Source: Anaeramoeba flamelloides (Eukaryota; Metamonada; Anaeramoebidae). Taken from it: a stretch of DNA of 64,000 nucleotides. The DNA is taken from NCBI GenBank assembly GCA_027625915.1, contig JANTQA010000012.1, positions 14,780,501 through 14,844,500 on the forward strand. The letters run 5' to 3'. Positions within the stretch are counted from its first letter, which is position 1. Each line of letters begins with the position of its first letter. The translations under genes were made by a program, and so were the position numbers. Below, one piece after another: positions 1 through 10,456 of the stretch. A model generated the notes under the pieces. That model did no database searches. It was not told the DNA's origin and saw only the letters and a list, made by a program, of their open reading frames with translations.

Positions 1-959
1 TTTTTTTTGTTGTTATTTATTAATTAATAATTATTGAAAAATGGAAATACGTAAATTAGCATATAATTCAAATTTTGAGTAATATTGTTTTTAGTATGGT
101 TTTTATTTTTCTTATGTATTGTTTATAAGGTAAGTTAAAGCTTAAAAAATTGAGAATATTTCCTCACACAAAAAAAGTTCTAATTTATTTCTTCAAGTAA
201 AATGTTCACTCTCATAGATTTTGAAAATATTGATTTAGGTTTTTATTTAAAGAAATTCTTTAAAGTAAACTATTATTTGGACTAAATAAAAATAAATTGG
301 TATAATTTTGAAATTTTTAAAATATAAAAATAATAATTCTGTATTTATTTTGATAATTGAATTATTTAATACACTATCTTTTTTATATTTTGCTTTTTTA
401 TTATATTACTTAAAATATGTAAAAATTTAATAACTGGGGCTCTATCTATCTATCTATCTATCTATATATATATATCTATATATATATATATATATATTCT
501 TACTAATTTGAAGAATTTTGGTTTATCAATGGCTCCAATATGTTTCTTTTTCTTCCTTTTTTCATTTCAATAACTTTTTTCCACCTTGTTAGTTTTTCAA
601 AAACCCTTGTAAACTAACGCAAAACTGCCCAAGGATTTCATAATTCTGTTGCTTTTTTAATTCTCTTCACATTTCCAAAAAAAAACGTAATTTAGAATTT
701 TTGGTATTTTTAAAAGGGTGTAGATTAGGTTTTTTAAATTGAAAAATATCTTCTTTAGTTAATCTTTGAAAAAATTATTCTTTATTTTTCTCACAAGAAA
801 AAAAAAATCCAAAAAACCCCTTTGTTAAAAATCCAAAAAACAACGTTATCAAGTTTTTTCGTTTATATACATACAAAAAAAGTGGAAATTAATTTTGAGG
901 TGTGTAAAAAAATGTTTTTTTTTTTTTTTTTCATTTTTGAAGGAGCGAAAATTAATTTC
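1..959. other. AT-rich non-coding stretch with no recognisable gene
   Basis: No ORF with domain-like composition is visible on either strand. The stretch holds A/T homopolymers and one microsatellite (441-497). The only ORF of note, 822-1004 (+), is rich in Phe and Lys from homopolymers and runs into the hairpin repeat that starts near 960, so I do not call it a gene. Confidence 0.6.
441..497. repeat. (TCTA)n/(TA)n microsatellite
   Basis: About seven TCTA units run into pure TA dinucleotides. It is a simple sequence repeat with no coding context. Confidence 0.95.
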
Positions 960-1260
960 ATCTTGCAGCCGTTAGGTTTTCCAGAATTCGAAAGAATGGA
1001 GTAAAATCAAAGATTTTATTCAATTCTTCTTAAATTAAAAAAAACCTAGGCACTCTACGACACTTGTTGTTAGGTTTTCCAGAATTCGAAAGAAATGAGC
1101 AAAATCAAAATATTTTACTCAATTCTTTTAAATTCTGGAAACAGCCGTTAGGTTTTCTTAACTTTTTGAAATGTAAAGAAAATTTATTTAATTCACAAAT
1201 ATTTCAAAAATTAAAAAAAACTAGGCACTTTACGACACTCTACGGCACTTGACAACACGA
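960..1260. repeat. Hairpin-module repeat array, copy 1
   Basis: The array is made of modules beginning GTTAGGTTTTCCAGAATT and continuing into AAAGAATNGAGTAAAATC, each followed by its near reverse complement so that it folds on itself. Modules are joined by spacers such as GGCACTCTACGACACTTG (1050-1067) and again at 1224-1256. Related arrays lie at 4975-5540, 50780-50960, 51380-51670, 53070-54185 and 58960-59250. Confidence 0.8.
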
Positions 1261-2205
1261 CTGTTTGTTGATATTATTATTGTATCTAATAATTTTTAAA
1301 TATTCTTGACCTTTCCCCCCAGAACTATTTATTATTAAATCGCGTCTAACATTATTTCGATTTACATTTAATAATTTTAAATTTTCAATTCCCCAATTAA
1401 TATTTTCAGCTTTTTTTTTTGAAAATTTGAATTGGTCCGAAATGTGTTCAAACACCAGTAGTTCTATTTTTTTTTTTTTTTTTGAGTTTATCTCTTCTTT
1501 TGTAGATTGAGATTCTGGGTTGTTCAAGTTTTGCTTCAACTTTGTAAATTATTCTAGGAGAATGCGGATTGAGTTTTAAAAATTTTGTAACTTTTTTATT
1601 TATCCAAACATCATTTGAGTCAAAATATTTTTGGATCAGATTAAAAATTACTAGTTCATAAAATAATTGACTAATATATATTGCTTTGAACAATTGTAAT
1701 TTTACTCCATTGGCGAGTGTTTTTTTTGACGAAAAAGAAGTTTTTTTTTTTTTAAAACTGTCTTTTACTTTTTAAATTTTTTTTGTAAATATTTTTCTTT
1801 TTCAGAAATATAAATCCTAAATATTTAATTTCAGATAACTGTTTTTGATTTTAGTGTTTTATCAATATTGGGTTCATTCCAAATTCTTGAATAATTTTTG
1901 TATATTATTATTAATATTTTGTAAATTTCTGAAATTGACTCTTCCATTATCAAAATCAAATCATCTGCAAACATCTGAACATGTTTTACTAGATGTTTTA
2001 TTTTTTTCAATTAAAAAATGGCCGATAAATCCAAATAATAAAGGTGATGAGGGTCTCCTTGATAAATACCTAACTCAACTTTTCTATAATAATTTTTAAG
2101 CAATATTTTAATTGTTTTATTTATAATGTATTTATCAAGAGTATAGTGTACTAATATATGACTAATAGTATCAAAGCATTTTTTGATATCAATTGCAACT
2201 ACAAA
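1255..2205 (-). mobile_element. Degenerate non-LTR (LINE) reverse-transcriptase fragment
   Basis: Read on the minus strand from about 2205, this shows three reverse-transcriptase palm motifs in order. A motif-A-like AIDIKKCFDTISH comes first, then a motif-B-like GIYQGDPHHLYYLDL, and then the catalytic FADDLIL in another frame near 1970. The FADD box and the QGDP form are typical of LINE-type RTs. Downstream, pieces near 1693-1540 and 1539-1240 look like the thumb and C-terminal part (ISQLFYELVIFNLIQKYFDS). The motifs lie in different frames and there is no start, endonuclease or 3' tail, so it is a dead 5'-truncated remnant. The clade cannot be named from this much. Confidence 0.75.
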
Positions 2206-3519
2206 AAAAAAAAAAAAAATGTTATTCAACCTTATAAAAAAGCTTTTTTATAAGATTAAATAACTTGATTAGCAAAAAACATTTAAATAAAAAATTTAAA
2301 TACTTACAGGTATATTTATATTTCCCAAATTTTGGAATATCAATTGATATTGTTCAGCTTGTTTTTTCCAATTTTTGAGTATTTTAAATATTTTTTTTTC
2401 TGAATTAAGTTTGATTAATTCTATAATATAATATTCAAAAAGAAAGAAAAAATTTAAAAAGAAAATTCAATTTTTTTAATTTTTTATCCAAGAAGAGCAA
2501 TTTTGAAAAAAAATATGTTGCTTTCCATTATTTTTTAAAACAACAATAAAAATAAATTAATAAATAGCAATCTTAACATTTTTATTAGTTTTTTTTTATT
2601 ATTTTAAACTTAAAAGTTAATCAAAGCTTTGCTGTTAGATATTAACAAATAAAAAATGAAAAAAAAGAAATTTTTGTTCTTCATGATATTATTTATATTT
2701 GATTTTATTTCTTATTTTTGATTAATTTGGTTATTTCAATTTTTTTTTTGGTAAAAAGTTTCGTTGTTTTTTTTTTTTTTCTTAAATAGAATTAGCTAAT
2801 TTTTAAAATTCTTTATTTAATTTTATTTTGAATAAATTAATCTATTTCCAAAAAAGAGTGGGCAAATTAATTTTAAAACATGTTTGTTAAACTAAATTTC
2901 AGTAAAAAGTATTCAAAGAACCAAAATTGTTATTCATCATTTATTGATTCTTAATAATAGACCAATAGGTTTGTTTTTAAGACACTACTTTAAATAAAAA
3001 ATATCAAAAGTTTCAGATCTCGATTTTAAATGATATTTTTTATGGTATGAAAAATGGTCGGTCTTTGTTTCTTCCTATTTGATCATCAAAATTGTTTTCC
3101 TAAATGATTTAATCCTCAACATAATTTCCAATAGAAGGAAAAAATTAGAACTGTATTTTATTATTTTAAGAAAATGGTGTGGTATCCTTATCATATTTCC
3201 CCCTTTTTGTTAAATTTTGTCGTATCCCGTTTTCTCCAAAAAAAAAAAGGGAGAAATATTTTTTTTTCATTTTTTGGAAATATTTTGATGAATTGATTTT
3301 GAGATACCCTGTTAGGTATTGTGATCAAATTAGTATTGATATTTCTCATCGTTTTATATTACCGTTTAACTAATGGAACTTTAAAAATAAAACTATATAT
3401 GAAACAAAATTTTAAATGCATAATTTTTTGGGTTAACTTTATAAATTGTTTATTAAAAATTATTTTAAATTTATTAATTATGTATTATTTATGAATTAAA
3501 GATCAATATAATGGACACA

Positions 3520-3770
3520 ACCAGACCGTGAAATTTTATAAAACCGAAAGTTTGTTGTCTGTTATAAAATTTAGTTTCATGAAATAAAAAATTTTTATTC
3601 CTGTCCTACTATCAGAGAAAATTTTCAATTTCTGTTAAATCATACAACCGTTCTAACTCGACCGTGAAAATTTAGAAGTCATAGAAAATTGGTTATCTAT
3701 TTTAATATTTTATAAAATATAAAATTTAATTTGTATCCTACAATCATAAAAAAATTTCAATTTCTTTTTT
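3520..3770 (+). repeat. Dispersed repeat, inverted partner at 7325-7520
   Basis: This copy and the reverse complement of 7325-7520 share long identical runs, including CTGTTAAATCATACA and ACCGTGAAAATTTA, over about 200 bp. Each copy also repeats the motif 'AACTC.ACCGTGAAAATTTA' internally. It is probably a non-coding transposon relic. Confidence 0.75.
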
Positions 3771-3784
3771 TATTATAATTGAAG

Positions 3785-3890
3785 AAGTGTAAATTACACT
3801 CTAAATGTCCTTATACTTGTTTTTCTTTGACTTAAATTTCCTCAAAGATAATTTAAGCGTAAAATCATAGATTTCACGATTGTTCAAGGG
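3785..3890 (+). repeat. Short dispersed repeat, second copy at 51026-51115
   Basis: Both copies contain GTGTA(A/T)ATTACACTCT followed about 60 bp later by TAAAATCATAGATTTCACGA. GTGTAAATTACAC is itself palindromic. No coding potential is seen. The family is unrecognised. Confidence 0.7.
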
Positions 3891-4974
3891 GAAGACACTG
3901 TCCAAATTTTTTTATATTTAAAAAGCAAAAGCAAAAAATTGAAAAGAAAAAAGATAAAAGAAAAAGAAAAAAAGAAATTTATAAAGTTTTTATAAGTAGA
4001 AATTGGTAAAAAATATCAAAAAAAAAAACCAAAAATCAATGCGATCTTTAATTAAGAACTCCCAAAATCACATCGAGGATACTTTTGGTTGATTTAATTT
4101 AATTTAATAATTGATCATGAATGTTCGTTTGGTGTAGATGTTTAATTGTTGTAATTTCTAATTTCTTTTTGATCTGATTTGCTTTAAACATTTGAACATT
4201 TTTTGCCTTTGTTTTTTCGATTTTATTTCCAAGTTAATCATACTTTCGTGTTTAAGTCACTCAGTATTAGCAAGTAGCCACTAAATCTTTTTCCTTTGCA
4301 ATTCTTCTTCCCAATATAAAGAAGATTCAGTCAGGAAAATAATGGAAAAAAATCAAAATTTCAATTTCTTTTTACATCAGGACAGAATATTTTAATTTTG
4401 TAAGAATCCAATTAAAAAAAATTGAATGACAAAAGAACAGAAATCACAAAAACTTGAAAGTATTTTTCTGAGTTATGACTTTTAAATTGTCGAAATTTTT
4501 GGTTTTTACAATTTTGGAAATTGAAGATCTACATTAATGTACGTTTTTTTTTATCAATTTGTTTATCAACAAAGATCATGAAAAAAATTTTTCACAAATA
4601 AAATTCAACATTTTCTAATTTTTCTCTTTTTAATAACTTCGCTTAGAATAAACATTATTGGTTAATAAAAGATCTTGGATCAAAAAATATTTTTGGAGGT
4701 ATTTTACAATTAAAGTTGAAAAATCCAATCTAAGATTAAGATTTTTTTCAAATTTAATAGTAAAAAATTTTAAAATTTTTTTTCTTCTAGTTAAAAGCTC
4801 AGTTTATGATATATTTTAAAAGTATTTTAAATTTAATAACATTATTCCAAAATGGGGAATCAATTATTTTGACTATTAAAGAATTGTTTATTATTTAGTA
4901 TTGGAAAAAATTTTTTTTTTTTTGATTTTTCCGTTGGTTTTTTTTTTTAATTTTAAAAATAAAAGGAAAATTTA

Positions 4975-5540
4975 TTTAATTTTCGGTTTATTTCTTAAAT
5001 TTTAAAAAAACTGCAGTTGGGTTTTCGCGAATTTAAAAGAATTGCGTAAAATCTTTAATTTTACTCTATTCTTTTAAATTCTGGAAAATCACCGTTAGGT
5101 TTTTTTGAGTTTTCTGTTTATTTTCAAAATCAAAAAAACCCACCGTTAGCTTTTCTTGAGTTTTCTGTTTATTTGTAAAATCAATAGATTTTTGTTAGGT
5201 TTATTTCTAAAGTAAAAAAAACCTAGAACACTTCACAGATAAAACAGAAAACCTCAAGAAAAGCTAGGCACTTGACGGACACTTCCATTAGGCTTTTTTT
5301 AATTTTTGAAATAAACAGAAAATTTTTATAAATTTTTGGTTTATTTCAAAAAGTAAAAAAAAACGCCGTTAATTTTTCCAGAATTTAGAATAACCGAGTA
5401 AAATCAAATATTTTTCTCTATTTTTCTGAATACTCAAGAAAAGCTAGCACTCTACAGACACTTTTCGTTAGGTTTTCCAGAATTTAAAAGAATAGTGAAA
5501 AAAGATTGATTTTACTCTGTTCTTTTGAATCCTAGAAAAC
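4975..5540. repeat. Hairpin-module repeat array, copy 2
   Basis: Several modules are present. There is a CGAATTTAAAAGAATTGCGT...TTTAAATTCTGG hairpin, a TGAAATAAACAGAAAATTT...TTTATTTCAAAAAGT hairpin, and blocks reading TTGAGTTTTCTGTTTATTTG in both orientations. Spacers GGCACTTGACGGACACTT and GCACTCTACAGACACTT separate them. Confidence 0.85.
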
Positions 5541-6502
5541 AAAGAACACATAATAAATATCATATGTATTAATTTTTATTTATTATTCCAGTTTTCTTAG
5601 ACGATGAAAATCATTTCAAAACTATTAGTTATTATCTATTAAAGCAAATATCTCAAAGTTGAATTCAACTAAAATTCATCCTTCACTTCGATTTAGACTT
5701 TTTTTACTCCAAAATAGACTTATTTTTCTTGACTAGAGACTTTTAAAAAAGGCAGTACTGCGTAAATATAAATAAACACAATAACCATAAAGAATTTGAA
5801 GTTCTGCAATGTTAATTATGTTATAAATAAACTTTATTATTGCCGAAGAAATGTTAATTAAAGCATTATTTTTGGATAACTTAGGTTTTTTCAATTTTAT
5901 TTTTTCATAATAGTGATGCCACAAACCAAAAAATTGTTTAATAAAGAATTTTTTTCACTTTATAAACCTCATTCCAAAAATTTGGACACACCCAAAATCA
6001 AAAATATGCAAAATAAAACTCAATTTATTATATTTTTCCAAACCTAATATAAAACCACATTTAAGTTAACCCAGTATTAATGTTTTTATAAGTAATCATT
6101 TTCATCCAAATAAAAGAAAAAAATATAAAACGAAAAAATCATAATCGATAAGTCCAAAATAATGAAACGATCAGAACAAAAAATGTATTGGTTAATTTGT
6201 TGAAATTTCACCAACAATTGTTGATCGATCAAATGATAAGATAACATCAGCTAATTTTATGTGATTTTTCAATTTAACAAACTCAACACTAATCTTCTAT
6301 CAACCATTGAAAAAAATTTTCCAGATCTAACCAAACAGATTACGTAACTGGAAAAAAGGAAATGAAAACAAAACAAAAAAGAACAAAAAATGAAATTGTT
6401 CGTAAAATCAAAATTATTTCCAAATTGAATGTAAAGTGTAGTATTGTTATTCTTTCAACTGTTTAAACTGTGTCCAAATTTTTGGAATTTAGTTTAGAAT
6501 TG

Positions 6503-7252
6503 AAAAAAATACCCGACATCAATATAAATCCAAATACGGTTTTTAATTGTTAATATTATCAAAATTTAAAATCAAATTTCTTTTATTTACCCTAATAAAA
6601 AAATTGTTTTATAACATGTTATAAACGTGTTGTAAAGGTGTTAGAAAAGTTTAAAATGTTATAAAATTTTATAATAACAACTTTTATAACATAAAAATTT
6701 GTTATAAAACGTGTTATAAAATTTGTAACATGTTATAAACTCGCTATAAGAATAATTTTTCTAAAAATATTGAAAAAATCATCATGTAAAAGGAAATTTT
6801 GTTATACAAATGTTATAGAGATGTTGTAAAAAAATTTTTTTTTATGAGGGTTAAAATCAAATCCTTTTTATAACTAAACAAATTTTTTAGGAACTAAGTA
6901 ATAAACCTATCTAAAGTTCATTAAAGTGGAGTGTCTATAGAATACTCATTTAATTGTTTGATAACCTAAAGTAGATCTACTTATTTCAAAAAAAAAAAAA
7001 AAAATAGAGGTTTATGGAGGTTTGCTATGAATTTGGCACAATTATATTTTTCATTCCTGTTTTTTGATTGATTGAATATTATTTTGAACAAGTGTTATTT
7101 AATTAATCGCCATTCTAATCAGTATATAGTTTTAATTTTATAATTTTGATTCTTAAATAAAAGAAAATTATTAAGCAATTACAAAACAATTTTCCTAATA
7201 TTAAAAATTAAAAATCGTGTTCGGGATTATTTTCATGGTGGGTGCTTTTTTT
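6503..7252. mobile_element. Non-autonomous DNA transposon, TACCCGGCATC-TIR family, copy A
   Basis: The left end reads AAAAATACCCGACATCAATA and the right end, read inverted, starts GCACCCACCATGAAAATAA. Both continue into TTTTTAATTGTTAATATTA-like sequence, so the inverted ends match loosely over about 60 bp. The interior holds blocks shared with 27108-27588 and with 57330-58534, for example TTGTTTGATAACCTAAGTAG. No transposase reading frame is seen, so it must be mobilised in trans if at all. An intact GATTCTTAA site near 7150 serves as the empty site for the TTAA insertion seen in the 57-kb copy. Confidence 0.75.
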
Positions 7253-7324
7253 TATACGATATTATAAAAGTTACGATTTAACAGTAATTATCATTACCAA
7301 TTTGCAGTGTGACAGGTTAAATTT

Positions 7325-7520
7325 TAGAATAGGAATCCAATTTCTATGTCTTATAAATTTTCAAGGTAGAGTTGAAACGACTGTATGATTTAACAGAAAT
7401 TCAAATTTTTAGGGTTAGTAGGACAGAAATTAAAATTTTGATTTCATGAAAGATAATTTTATAATAGAAAATCAATTTTTATGGAGTATAAATTTTCACG
7501 GTAGAGTTGGAACGGTTATA
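7325..7520 (-). repeat. Dispersed repeat, inverted partner of 3520-3770
   Basis: The reverse complement matches 3520-3730 with long shared runs (TTCTGTCCTACT-like, CTGTTAAATCATACA). It directly follows the TIR element at 6503-7252. Confidence 0.75.
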
Positions 7521-8113
7521 TTGAATTTCATCCAAAAATAGTTATTAGGAAATTGAGTGATATATTTTTATTATAATTAAAATGAAATATGTCGCAATTT
7601 TCTTGTGAATTTAATAAATTAGATCTTTTTGTAAAGCCAGAGATCCTGCAATAAAACAAAATTGAAAATTTAAGAATGTTTGGAAATTGTTTGAAGCAAA
7701 AGCATTTAGATTTTGCGATTTATTTTTTTTAGGAACAATTTTCAAAATATTTCAAATATCTACAAAGTAGCTGATCTAATTGTTTCCCCTGTGACTATTT
7801 CTTATTATTTGTATTCTTTTAAAAGTTGTCACAATTTTTCTTCGTGTTTCAAATTTTTGTTAGAAATCAAAAATGGAAAGAATAAAAAAAAATTTTTCCA
7901 ATTTTGTGAGTTAATTGTCAAGAAGTGCTGAATTAAAAGTTTTTGTTAATTTGAAATAATTTCTCTAATTAGCGTGTGTTTGATTTTTTTAATGAAAAAA
8001 GATTGGTGCTTAAATTTAGCAACCACCAAAAAGAAAAAAGAAAAAAGAAAAAAGAAAAAAGAAAAAAAAAAAGAAAAAAAAAAGTTTTAAAGAAAAGAAA
8101 AAAAAAGACAAAC

Positions 8114-8685
8114 TTTCATTTTGGAATTTTTGAAAAAGACCAGTATCTTCTATTGACGAAGTTTTACCACTCATCACGATTTTCAATAAAATGTCAGAAA
8201 CTTTTGAATTTTGTGGTACAACGACTTCCATGATTTCAGATTCACCAAATGGTAATAGATTTAAAACAATATTGTTTGTTTCTTTTTTTTCAAATCCCAA
8301 ATTTGCTAATCGTAGCTTTGGGTTTTTTTCTGAAAGGGTTTCTGCGAGTACCAATGGTTTTTCTTCAGGATCAAGAAATCTTTCTGTTTAAGTTAAATTA
8401 TAAGTTTTTTGTAAAGTCACAATATTATTATACCATTTATGATGTAAAATTTAACAAGAAAAAAAATTTAAACAAGAAACAAAAAAAAATACAAGAAACA
8501 AAAAAAAAAAACAAACTAAAAACAGATGTTTTTAAAAACAACCCATAAGAACTTGGATCTTTAATGGAAGACAATTTTGAAACTAAAGTTTTTTTAATAA
8601 GTTCTGTTGTTGAATCAGAATTAACAAGTATTGTTTTGAATGTTTTATCCTCAAGCTCAACTCGAAGTATTTTTTTTTTGAACAT
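8114..8685 (-). CDS. Talin F0/F1-like ubiquitin-fold fragment, apparently truncated
   Basis: Two exons are inferred on the minus strand: 8685-8517, beginning with the ATG of MFKKKILRVELEDKTFKT, and 8383-8114. The acceptor TTAAACAG is clean and the phases agree if the first exon ends before GTTTGT. The first exon gives a beta-strand/helix pattern ending in SSYGLFLK, and the second continues RFLDPEEKPLVLAE. In talin, the F0 ubiquitin-like domain has the same order: basic strand, helix, DFGLFL, then a 'WLEAGKALDYY' turn. A second similar unit (IVLNLLPFGESEIMEVVV) then starts, as F1 would. Talin links integrin-like receptors to actin. No further FERM or rod exons are found below 8114, where the sequence becomes Lys/Phe homopolymer, so this is either a short RA/FERM-N-like protein or a broken gene start. 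The family assignment is inference from pattern only. Confidence 0.45.
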
Positions 8686-9332
8686 TATTTCGCAAATGGA
8701 GAAAAAAAAGAGTAAATGCAGGTTAAGAAAAAATGAAAGAATTGAATACATAAAGACGTAAAAAGTTTCAAGTAACTAATTTAAAAATTAGAAGTAATCT
8801 ACTGTTTGAGGAAAGTGGTTTGATTTTATCTCCTTCTCTTATTTAGATTCAAATGATTGAATTACTTCTCCAATATGTTTTTTATTTGATATTTTATGAT
8901 TAACCACAAATATGTTACCAAATAAAAGAATCAAAGTAGTTCCACAATTTGGAACTATTTCCTGAAATTAATCAGAGAAGAAAATTCATTCTCTTTTTGG
9001 GAATAGATAGAGTTTAAGGTGTTGATACTTTTAGACTTTAAAGGAAAAAAAAAATCTTTTAGCTGGTGTTAAAATAACCCCCTTAAACTCGAAAACCCTT
9101 GTTTAGATTTTAGAAAAAGTGTTTTTTTTCTCTGACATTAATGAATTCTACCATCTAAGAAATAATCAATATATAATAAGTAAATATGATAGTAGTTTCT
9201 TAAGGGATTAGTCGAACCATAGATGTGGCTATAATCAAAGTGTGACATAATTAGAGAAATTATATTCACATTACATGGCTCACATGGCTCGAAAAAATTT
9301 ATTATCGATATTATTGAAAAAGAGATTATTAA

Positions 9333-10456
9333 GGGAGTAGTCATTTTTGAAAAAACAATGAAATCTTGTCAAGATCTTGAAATTTTTTTTTTATTGTAAT
9401 TTGTGTTTCGGCTTATGAAATGGATGAGTAAATCTCATTTAAACAATTTATTGATTTGAGTCTCTTTTTTGAAATTCAAAATTTCCATGTTTCCAATATA
9501 AAACGAAAAAAAGTAACCTATTATTTTGTTTAAGAATTAAGTTAGTTCTTGAAAATGGGAAAGCATATTTTTCGTTTTATATTGGAAAGTATTGATTTCG
9601 AAAGCAAATTTTTTATTTGGTTTCTCTTTCTTTGATTAATATTTCAATTCAAATCTTAGCCATTAAAACTATTCGTGGTTTAGGTGATTTAATAAATGAA
9701 TATTCGGCAGAAGCTTAACTACATTTTATCAATTAAATTGAGATCTATTATGCAAAAAAATTTTTTTCTTTAAGGTTTTGAAAAAGTTGTTATCTGGTTT
9801 CAAAAAATGAAAAAAAATTGCAAAAAAATTTTCAATTTTTTAAAAATTTTTTTAACAAATTGTTTGGTCTTATTCACAAGAATCCTTATAACAATTCAAA
9901 TCACTTTTGGCAGAAAAAAAATGATTTTGAATTTTGAGGATTAAAATTAACTAATTCCCAAATATCTTCAAGAAAATTTTATTTTGAAAAATCCAATTTC
10001 ATCTTAAAACAAAAACAAAATTTCTTAGTAAAATTTTTAAATGACCACAAAACTTTGATTATTATAACTACTCTTCTTAAAAAAAATACAATTATTAATT
10101 AATCCGTTAAATATATAATTTTTTTTTGGTTAACCAAAAGTTTTATCTCAAAAAACAAAAAAAATCTTTATATTTATATTACTGGTAACAAAGAAATGTT
10201 ATAGTATAATAATGATCAAAAGTGCAATAAATGGGGTAAAAACTAGATAAATTGTGAGAAAAAAAAAGAATTTAATAGTTTTCTTTTTCAGAAAAAATGG
10301 AAAAAAAAAATTGATCTCACTAAACTAATTTTCTTTTATGGCTTTCTTAGTTGATCAGAATTTTTTAATACTTGGTATATACAAAAGTTGTAAGTAGAGA
10401 ATACCGCCAATAACATATTTTAAAATTTTGCCTTGTTATCATAGAAGACTAGTCCC
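9333..10456. mobile_element. Nested TTAA-target element
   Basis: It is flanked on both sides by TTAA (9329-9332 and 10457-10460). The ends read GGGAGTAGTC and, inverted, GGGACTAGTC, a short terminal inverted repeat. It sits inside the related element 9204-11088, whose homology is interrupted exactly at these sites. Within it, 9491-9510 and 9568-9587 form a perfect 20-bp inverted repeat beginning TTCCAATATAAAACG. No coding sequence is seen. Confidence 0.7.
9491..9587. repeat. 20-bp perfect inverted repeat (hairpin)
   Basis: TTCCAATATAAAACGAAAAA at 9491-9510 is exactly reverse-complemented at 9568-9587, with 57 bases between. It may be a small foldback element or an internal part of the surrounding TTAA element. 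Confidence 0.85.

Larger units (their letters stand above)
2230..4974. other. AT-rich intergenic stretch with dispersed repeats
   Basis: No gene is visible. It holds a dispersed repeat at 3520-3770 that recurs inverted at 7325-7520, and a shorter repeat at 3785-3890 that recurs at 51026-51115. The rest is low-complexity A/T. The ORF at 3179-3373 (+) has no domain-like feature. Confidence 0.6.
5541..8113. other. AT-rich intergenic stretch with transposon relics
   Basis: It contains a TIR-bearing element at 6503-7252 and the dispersed repeat at 7325-7520. The ORF at 7713-7931 (+) has ordinary amino-acid composition but no recognised motif. The short ORF at 5733-5924 (-) is not supported either. 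Confidence 0.5.

Noticed and set aside
7713-7931. 72-residue ORF (+)
   Set aside because: No recognisable motif, and no neighbouring exon supports it.
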